Shown here: positions 7,696-11,931 of the stretch, piece after piece
Position numbering within the stretch: position 1 is the first letter of the stretch
How the letters are laid out: the number at the start of each line of letters is the position of its first letter
NCBI GenBank assembly: GCA_003694465.1
Contig: RFKM01000157.1
Span: 1-11,931, forward strand
Origin: Alphaproteobacteria bacterium
GTDB lineage: Bacteria; Pseudomonadota; Alphaproteobacteria; Rhodobacterales; Rhodobacteraceae
Length of the DNA: 11,931 nucleotides
Reading direction: 5' to 3'
Notes under the pieces: model-generated
What the model was told of the DNA's origin: nothing
What the model saw: only the letters and a program-made list of their open reading frames with translations
Database searches by the model: none
Translations under genes and position numbers: made by a program

Positions 7696-8088
7696 ATGGC
7701 CGACATTGACAGGGGCAACCGCCCGCTTTCACCGCATCTGCAGGTCTACAAATGGCCGTTGAACATGGCGATGTCGATTCTGCACCGGATCACCGGCGTG
7801 GCCATTGGCGCGATGGTCGCCTTGCTGGCGCTGTGGTTCCTCGCGCTGGCCTCGGGGCCCGAGGCCTATTCCTGGGCGAATGCGCTGGCCATGTCGTGGC
7901 TGGGCATCCTGATCCTGCTCGGCGGCCTCGTCTCGATCTGGTTCCATTTCGCCAACGGGCTGCGGCACCTCGTCTGGGATACCGGCTCCGGGCTCGGGCA
8001 GAAGCGGGTGCGCCGCTCGGCCATCGCCGGCATCGTCACGGTGCTCGTACTCACCGCGCTGACCCTCTGGGTCGCCGTTTCGGTTTGA
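7696..8088 (+). CDS. sdhC: Succinate dehydrogenase cytochrome b556 subunit
   Basis: One of the two membrane anchors of complex II; with SdhD it binds heme b and ubiquinone in the inner membrane. The 130-residue protein opens with RPLSPHLQVYKWP (residues 9-21), the family signature, and has three membrane helices (about 25-52, 61-88 and 106-128). Quinone-site S27 and R31 are present in MSILHRITG, and H84 in FHFANGLRHLVWD is the heme ligand; these fall at the same numbers as in the Escherichia coli protein. The ATG at 7696 is chosen over the in-frame ATG at 7660 because GAAAGGG precedes it and family members start just before the RPLSPHL stretch. First gene of sdhCDAB, spaced 10 bases from sdhD. 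Confidence 0.95.
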   Translation: MADIDRGNRPLSPHLQVYKWPLNMAMSILHRITGVAIGAMVALLALWFLALASGPEAYSWANALAMSWLGILILLGGLVSIWFHFANGLRHLVWDTGSGLGQKRVRRSAIAGIVTVLVLTALTLWVAVSV

Positions 8089-8098
8089 GGAGAAAGCC

Positions 8099-8476
8099 AT
8101 GCGTTACCTGACCGACCGCAAACGCGCCACCGGCCTTGGCTCCGCCCGCTCGGGCGTCAGCCATTTCTGGGAGCAGCGCGTCAGCGCCATCGCCCTTGCG
8201 GTGCTGACGCCGCTGTTCGTCTTCCCGCTGGCCTACCATCTGGGCGACAGTTACGAAGCGGCCCGCGCCGCCTATGCCCACCCCGTCAACGCGGTGATTG
8301 CCCTTGCCTTCTTCCTGACCGCTTTCCTGCACTTCGTTCAGGGCATCCAGGTCGTCATCGAGGATTACGTCCACGGCCGCTGGGAGATCGTGCTGATCGT
8401 CACCATGCGCCTCGTCTCGGCACTGTTCGCGCTGATCGCGGCATTCGCCATCCTGAAAATCGCCTTCACCGGCTGA
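8099..8476 (+). CDS. sdhD: Succinate dehydrogenase hydrophobic membrane anchor subunit
   Basis: Second membrane anchor of complex II. The 125-residue protein starts [19 protein letters not shown], typical for alphaproteobacterial SdhD, then [12 protein letters not shown], and has three membrane helices (about 23-47, 61-84 and 96-123). H78 is followed 11 and 12 residues later by D89 and Y90 ([16 protein letters not shown]), the same spacing as the E. coli heme-ligand H71 and quinone-site D82-Y83. A strong GAGGAG, overlapping the sdhC stop codon, precedes the ATG. It sits between sdhC and sdhA with 10-base gaps on both sides. Confidence 0.94.
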   Translation: MRYLTDRKRATGLGSARSGVSHFWEQRVSAIALAVLTPLFVFPLAYHLGDSYEAARAAYAHPVNAVIALAFFLTAFLHFVQGIQVVIEDYVHGRWEIVLIVTMRLVSALFALIAAFAILKIAFTG

Positions 8477-8486
8477 GGAACCCCCC

Positions 8487-10295
8487 ATGGCTGCTTACGA
8501 ATACGAAACCCACGATTACGACGTTGTCGTCGTCGGCGCCGGCGGCGCCGGTCTGCGCGCCACCCTCGGCATGGCCGAACAGGGCCTGCGCACCGCCTGC
8601 GTGACCAAGGTCTTCCCGACGCGCTCGCACACCGTCGCCGCGCAGGGCGGCGTTGCCGCGAGCCTCGGCAACATGGACGAGGACCACTGGCAATGGCACA
8701 TGTACGACACCGTCAAGGGGTCGGACTGGCTGGGTGACAACGACACCATCGAATATGTCACCCGAGAGGCGCCGCGGGCGGTCTACGAGCTCGAACATTA
8801 CGGCGTGCCGTTCAGCCGCACCGAAGACGGCCGGATCTACCAACGCCCCTTCGGCGGCCACACGTCGGAATTCGGCGAGGGCAAGCCGGTCTCGCGCGCC
8901 TGTGCCGCCGCCGACCGCACCGGCCATGCCATGCTGCACACGCTTTACGGCCAGTCGCTCAAGCACAAGGCCGAGTTCTACATCGAGTATTTCGCGCTCG
9001 ACCTGATCATGGACGATGACGGCGCCTGCACCGGCATCATGGCCTGGAAGCTCGACGACGGCACCCTGCATCGCTTCAACGCCAAGCTGGTGGTTCTGGC
9101 CACCGGTGGCGCGGGCCGGACCTACTTCAGCTGCACCTCGGCGCACACCTGCACCGGCGATGGCGGCGGCATGGTGGCCCGGGCCGGGCTGCCCCTGCAG
9201 GACATGGAATTCGTGCAGTTCCACCCGACCGGGATCTACGGCCCCGGCATGCTGATCACCGAGGGCGCCCGGGGCGAGGGCGGCTATCTGACCAACTCGG
9301 AAGGCGAGCGCTTCATGGAACGCTACGCCCCCCACTACAAGGATCTGGCCAGCCGCGACGTGGTTTCGCGCTGCATGACGCTCGAAATCCGCGAGGGGCG
9401 CGGGGTCGGTCCGCGCAAGGACCACATCTACCTCAACCTCAGCCACCTGCCCGCCGAAGTGCTCCACGAGCGCCTGCCGGGCATTTCGGAAAGCGCGCGG
9501 ATCTTCGCCGGTGTCGACGTCACGAAAGAGCCGATCCCGGTTCTGCCGACCGCGCATTACAACATGGGCGGCATTCCGACCAACTACTGGGGCGAGGTGC
9601 TGCGCCCGACGGCCGACGACCCCGACGCCGTGGTTCCGGGCCTGATGGCGGCCGGCGAATGCGCCAGCGCCTCGCTGCACGGGGCCAACCGGCTGGGCAC
9701 CAACTCGCTGCTCGACATCGTCGTCATCGGCCGCGCGACCTCGGTGCGCGCCGGCCAGATCGTCGACCGCAAGGCGCCAGTGCCCCATGCCGACGATTCA
9801 AAGGTCGACGCCATCCTCGACCGGTTCGATCGCATCCGCCATGCCAACGGCGACAATGCCACCGCCGAGGTTCGGCTGAAGATGCAGCGCTCGATGCAGA
9901 ACAACGCCGCGGTGTTCCGCACCAGCGAATCGCTCCGCGAAGGGGTCGAGGAGATCCGCGAGATCTGGGGCGACATGCAGACCATCAAGGTGACCGACCG
10001 CTCGCTGATCTGGAACAGCGACCTGATGGAAACCCTTGAGCTCTACAACCTCATGGCCAATGCATCGGCGATCATCGAAGGCGCCGAGGCCCGGCACGAA
10101 AGCCGCGGCGCCCATGCCCACGAAGACTACCCGGAGCGCGACGACAAGAACTGGCGCAAGCACACCCTGGCCTGGGTCGATGCGTCGGGCAAGACGCGCC
10201 TCGACTATCGCCCGGTCCATGAACAGCCCCTGACCGGCCCCGATGAAGGCGGCGTCGACCTGAAGGTTCTGGCGCCGAAAAAGCGGGTTTACTGA
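8487..10295 (+). CDS. sdhA: Succinate dehydrogenase flavoprotein subunit
   Basis: Catalytic subunit of complex II on the cytoplasmic face of the membrane; oxidises succinate to fumarate and passes electrons to SdhB. The 602-residue length is normal. The FAD-binding fold begins [15 protein letters not shown] (residues 11-25). H48 in [11 protein letters not shown] is the residue that carries covalently bound FAD. Active-site residues line up with the E. coli enzyme: H246 ([11 protein letters not shown]), R290 (ASRDVVSR), H357 ([12 protein letters not shown]) and R402 ([12 protein letters not shown]). The C-terminal domain ends in the usual [11 protein letters not shown] and a basic KKRVY. GAGG lies just before the ATG. 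Unlike the tight gaps upstream, 174 bases separate it from sdhB. Confidence 0.98.
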   Translation: MAAYEYETHDYDVVVVGAGGAGLRATLGMAEQGLRTACVTKVFPTRSHTVAAQGGVAASLGNMDEDHWQWHMYDTVKGSDWLGDNDTIEYVTREAPRAVYELEHYGVPFSRTEDGRIYQRPFGGHTSEFGEGKPVSRACAAADRTGHAMLHTLYGQSLKHKAEFYIEYFALDLIMDDDGACTGIMAWKLDDGTLHRFNAKLVVLATGGAGRTYFSCTSAHTCTGDGGGMVARAGLPLQDMEFVQFHPTGIYGPGMLITEGARGEGGYLTNSEGERFMERYAPHYKDLASRDVVSRCMTLEIREGRGVGPRKDHIYLNLSHLPAEVLHERLPGISESARIFAGVDVTKEPIPVLPTAHYNMGGIPTNYWGEVLRPTADDPDAVVPGLMAAGECASASLHGANRLGTNSLLDIVVIGRATSVRAGQIVDRKAPVPHADDSKVDAILDRFDRIRHANGDNATAEVRLKMQRSMQNNAAVFRTSESLREGVEEIREIWGDMQTIKVTDRSLIWNSDLMETLELYNLMANASAIIEGAEARHESRGAHAHEDYPERDDKNWRKHTLAWVDASGKTRLDYRPVHEQPLTGPDEGGVDLKVLAPKKRVY

Positions 10296-10297
10296 CA

Positions 10298-10465
10298 ATG
10301 ACCCGAGCGCGCGGACATCGCCGCCGCATCGGGCATGCAGACCCGGTCTGGCGCGGGAATTTGCCCGGAGCATCGGCCCGTTGCTCCGGGTGCATCCCGA
10401 CGCGCCATTGCATGACGACACCCGGCGGCGCGCCCGCCCCGGACCTGGATCGAATCGAAAGGTAG
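10298..10465 (+). CDS. Possible 55-residue ORF filling the sdhA-sdhB gap
   Basis: An ATG two bases after the sdhA stop codon opens a 55-codon frame that ends with TAG four bases before the sdhB ATG, so it fills the gap almost exactly. The predicted peptide is basic at its start ([10 protein letters not shown]), has three or four scattered cysteines, no hydrophobic segment and no motif I recognise. No good ribosome-binding site precedes the ATG, and a GC-rich gap of this size can stay open by chance. It could be a small gene, translated only by coupling to sdhA, or not coding at all. Confidence 0.22.
   Translation: MTRARGHRRRIGHADPVWRGNLPGASARCSGCIPTRHCMTTPGGAPAPDLDRIER
10364..10390 (+). promoter_or_regulatory. 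Perfect stem-loop in the sdhA-sdhB spacer
   Basis: CCCGGAGCA (10364-10372) and TGCTCCGGG (10382-10390) form a perfect 9-base-pair stem around a 9-base loop, with two possible G-U pairs beyond. No run of T follows, so it is not a standard terminator. Between two genes whose products are needed in equal amounts, it could mark RNA processing or protect an mRNA end. Confidence 0.5.
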
Positions 10466-10469
10466 CGAC

Positions 10470-11249
10470 ATGGTTCAACTGACCCTTCCGAAGAATTCGG
10501 TGATCCGCACCGGCAAGACATGGCCGAAGCCCGCGGGCGCGACCAACCTGCGCAAGTTCCGGATCTACCGCTATGACCCCGACAGCGGCGAGAACCCGCG
10601 GGTCGACACCTATTTCGTCGATCTCGACGATTGCGGGCCAATGGTTCTCGACGCGCTCATCAAGATCAAGAACGAGATCGACCCGACCCTCACCTTCCGC
10701 CGCTCCTGCCGTGAAGGCATCTGCGGCTCCTGCGCGATGAACATCGACGGGCAGAACCACCTCGCCTGCCTTTACGGCATCGACGAGATCAAGGGCGACG
10801 TGAACATCTACCCGCTGCCGCACATGCCGGTGGTGAAGGATCTCGTGCCGGATCTGACGCATTTCTATGCCCAGCACGCCTCGATCAAGCCCTGGCTGAT
10901 CACCGAAACGCCCACCCCCGAGAAGGAGTGGCGCCAGTCGATCGAAGACCGCAAGAAGCTCGACGGGCTTTATGAATGCGTGATGTGCGCCTCCTGCTCG
11001 ACCTCCTGCCCGAGCTACTGGTGGAACGCCGACCGCTACCTCGGCCCGGCGACGCTCCTGCACGCCTATCGCTGGATCGTCGACAGCCGCGACGAAGCCA
11101 CCGGCGAGCGCCTCGATGACCTCGAAGACCCCTTCAAGGTCTATCGCTGCCACACGATCATGAACTGCACCCAGACCTGCCCGAAGGGTCTCAACCCGGC
11201 GCGGGCGATCGCCGAGATCAAGAAACTGCACGTTCAGCGCACGCTCTGA
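10470..11249 (+). CDS. sdhB: Succinate dehydrogenase iron-sulfur subunit
   Basis: Carries electrons from SdhA's FAD through three iron-sulfur clusters to ubiquinone. The 259-residue length is normal. The N-terminal ferredoxin domain has the [2Fe-2S] ligands C80, C85, C88 and C100 ([12 protein letters not shown] and HLAC). The C-terminal domain has C170, C173 and C176 (CVMCASC) with C237 for the [4Fe-4S] cluster, and C180, C227 and C233 for the [3Fe-4S] cluster ([21 protein letters not shown]). W185-W186 and H228 lie where the quinone site is built. GAAAGG precedes the ATG at 10470 at suitable distance. The unusually long spacer to sdhA contains a stem-loop and a possible small ORF. Confidence 0.98.
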   Translation: MVQLTLPKNSVIRTGKTWPKPAGATNLRKFRIYRYDPDSGENPRVDTYFVDLDDCGPMVLDALIKIKNEIDPTLTFRRSCREGICGSCAMNIDGQNHLACLYGIDEIKGDVNIYPLPHMPVVKDLVPDLTHFYAQHASIKPWLITETPTPEKEWRQSIEDRKKLDGLYECVMCASCSTSCPSYWWNADRYLGPATLLHAYRWIVDSRDEATGERLDDLEDPFKVYRCHTIMNCTQTCPKGLNPARAIAEIKKLHVQRTL

Positions 11250-11270
11250 GAGCTCTTGACGCGGCCGTGG

Positions 11271-11293
11271 GGCCCGGCGAACCTTGCCGGGCC
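11271..11293 (+). promoter_or_regulatory. Stem-loop between sdhB and the DUF3052-like gene
   Basis: GGCCCGGC (11271-11278) and GCCGGGCC (11286-11293) pair perfectly across a 7-base loop, about 20 bases after the sdhB stop codon. No T run follows (TGACGCC), so it is at best a weak terminator; it could equally stabilise the 3' end of the sdh message. It would partly uncouple the downstream gene from the operon. Confidence 0.45.
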
Positions 11294-11316
11294 TGACGCC
11301 TTGCGAGTTTGAAGGA

Positions 11317-11736
11317 ATGAACGCCGGAGTGTCTCCCTCACTGATCGAGAAGCTGGGCCTTCGCAACGGGCACCGGGCCGGCTGGGTCGGCCTGCCGGCC
11401 GATCTCGGTGCACTCCCCCTTTCGCGCACCCTGCGCCGCTCTGACCTCGTGCTGCGCGGGCGCGACCTCTCGCCCGGGCCGTTCGACTATATCCACATCT
11501 TTTCGGTCAGCCGCGCGGTGCTGGCCGACGATCTTGCCGAGGCCCGCGCCCGCCTCGCCCCCGATGGCATGATCTGGGTGAGCTGGCCGAAGCGGGCGGC
11601 GCGCTGGCCGACCGACATCACCGAAGATGGCATTCGCGCCCTTGCCCTCGAAGGTCCGCTGGTCGATGTGAAGGTCTGCGCCGTGAACGATGTCTGGTCG
11701 GCGCTCAAGCTGGTGATCCGGAAAGGGCAGCGCTGA
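11317..11736 (+). CDS. DUF3052-like protein of unknown function
   Basis: A 139-residue cytoplasmic protein. Recognisable pieces are SLIEKLGLRNGHRAGWVGLP (residues 8-27), FDYIHIFSVSRAVLADDLAEA (56-76), then LAPDGMIWVSWPKRAARWPTDITED (80-104), and the end LVDVKVCAVNDVWSALKLVIRK. This order, with the SWPK and DVKVC...WS.LK.V.R signatures, fits DUF3052; the fold may resemble a methyltransferase without its cofactor site, but no function is known to me. The start is uncertain: the ATG at 11317 directly abuts GAAGGA, which is too close for an ideal ribosome-binding site; a TTG at 11284 would lie in the loop of the preceding hairpin, and a GTG at 11329 has better spacing to GAAGGA. It lies 67 bases after sdhB on the same strand. 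Confidence 0.72.
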   Translation: MNAGVSPSLIEKLGLRNGHRAGWVGLPADLGALPLSRTLRRSDLVLRGRDLSPGPFDYIHIFSVSRAVLADDLAEARARLAPDGMIWVSWPKRAARWPTDITEDGIRALALEGPLVDVKVCAVNDVWSALKLVIRKGQR

Positions 11737-11931
11737 TCATTCCCGCGCCCGCAACACCCGCGCCGGAGCGGCGGCCAGCGGCCGCCATGCAAAGGCCAGC
11801 CCGGCGAGGGTGGTGGCCGTCACGCCGCTCAGCACGATCACCAGCGCCGAAGCCGGGTCGAAGGAAAAGCGCGTCTCCATGACGAAATGCGAAACCGCCC
11901 AACCCGCGAGCCCCCCGGCCAGCACCGCCAC
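11737..11931 (-). CDS. FtsX-type ABC transporter permease, C-terminal 64 residues
   Basis: The frame is open at the right window edge, so the N-terminal part is missing. The visible part has a hydrophobic segment (VLAGGLAGWAVSHFVM), a short polar stretch (ETRFSFDP), and a second membrane helix (ASALVIVLSGVTATTLAGLAFA) ending in WRPLAAAPARVLRARE. This last helix followed by a P-A-x-x-L-R-x-E tail is typical of the end of FtsX/MacB-like permeases, in particular the YbbP-type with a partner ATPase YbbA. The stop codon lies back to back with that of the preceding gene on the other strand. Substrate unknown. Confidence 0.7.
   Translation of the reverse strand: MAVLAGGLAGWAVSHFVMETRFSFDPASALVIVLSGVTATTLAGLAFAWRPLAAAPARVLRARE

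Noticed and set aside
9253..10903. TGATCAC inside sdhA (9253-9259) and sdhB (10897-10903)
   Set aside because: Both encode Leu-Ile-Thr in conserved coding sequence and lack the leading G, so they are not copies of the promoter palindrome.
9798..11429. Minus-strand open frame of 543 codons opposite sdhA-sdhB
   Set aside because: It crosses the sdhA-sdhB gap and both genes, has no domain signature, and sdhA and sdhB are certain.

Overview
This window looks like core-metabolism chromosome from a GC-rich alphaproteobacterium, most likely of the Rhodobacterales (Rhodobacter/Rhodovulum/Paracoccus relatives). The evidence is that mdh, sucC, the sdhCDAB operon, a (3S)-malyl-CoA thioesterase (mcl2) and a mesaconyl-CoA hydratase (mch) sit together, and the proteins closely resemble what I remember of the Rhodobacter sphaeroides versions. 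mcl2 and mch belong to the ethylmalonyl-CoA pathway, so the organism probably assimilates acetyl-CoA that way rather than by a classical glyoxylate bypass. I saw no mobile element, tRNA, rRNA, CRISPR array or phage gene.

Layout. Minus strand, 1-2775: the start of a sulfotransferase-like gene (cut by the window edge) lies 10 bases after sucC. mdh lies upstream of sucC and is separated from it by a strong intrinsic terminator, so sucC has its own promoter. Plus strand, 2937-3689: a TauE/SafE-family exporter diverges from mdh. It meets a small secreted protein of unknown function on the minus strand (3692-4000). Plus strand, 4183-7460: a tight block mcl2 - nnrU-like - mch - DUF4344 metallopeptidase. 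Plus strand, 7696-11249: sdhC, sdhD, sdhA and sdhB, with an unusual 174-base gap between sdhA and sdhB. Then a DUF3052-like gene (11317-11736) meets, stop codon to stop codon, the C-terminal end of an FtsX-type ABC permease on the minus strand.

How the genes work together. SucC, succinate dehydrogenase and malate dehydrogenase carry out steps of the TCA cycle from succinyl-CoA to oxaloacetate (fumarase is not in the window). Mch and Mcl2 feed the same C4 pool from acetyl-CoA assimilation: Mch handles mesaconyl-CoA/beta-methylmalyl-CoA, and Mcl2 releases malate from malyl-CoA.

The most interesting signal is regulatory. The perfect palindrome GTGATCAC occurs five times, always in a promoter region: a pair 21 bases apart before sucC, a pair 20 bases apart before sdhC (with a near-copy close to the start codon), and one before mcl2. 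The mcl2 and one sdhC copy share a longer element of about 26 bases. This suggests a common regulator of TCA-cycle and ethylmalonyl-CoA genes, whose identity I cannot tell from the sequence. The leaders of sucC and the TauE gene can also fold so that the likely ribosome-binding site is paired.
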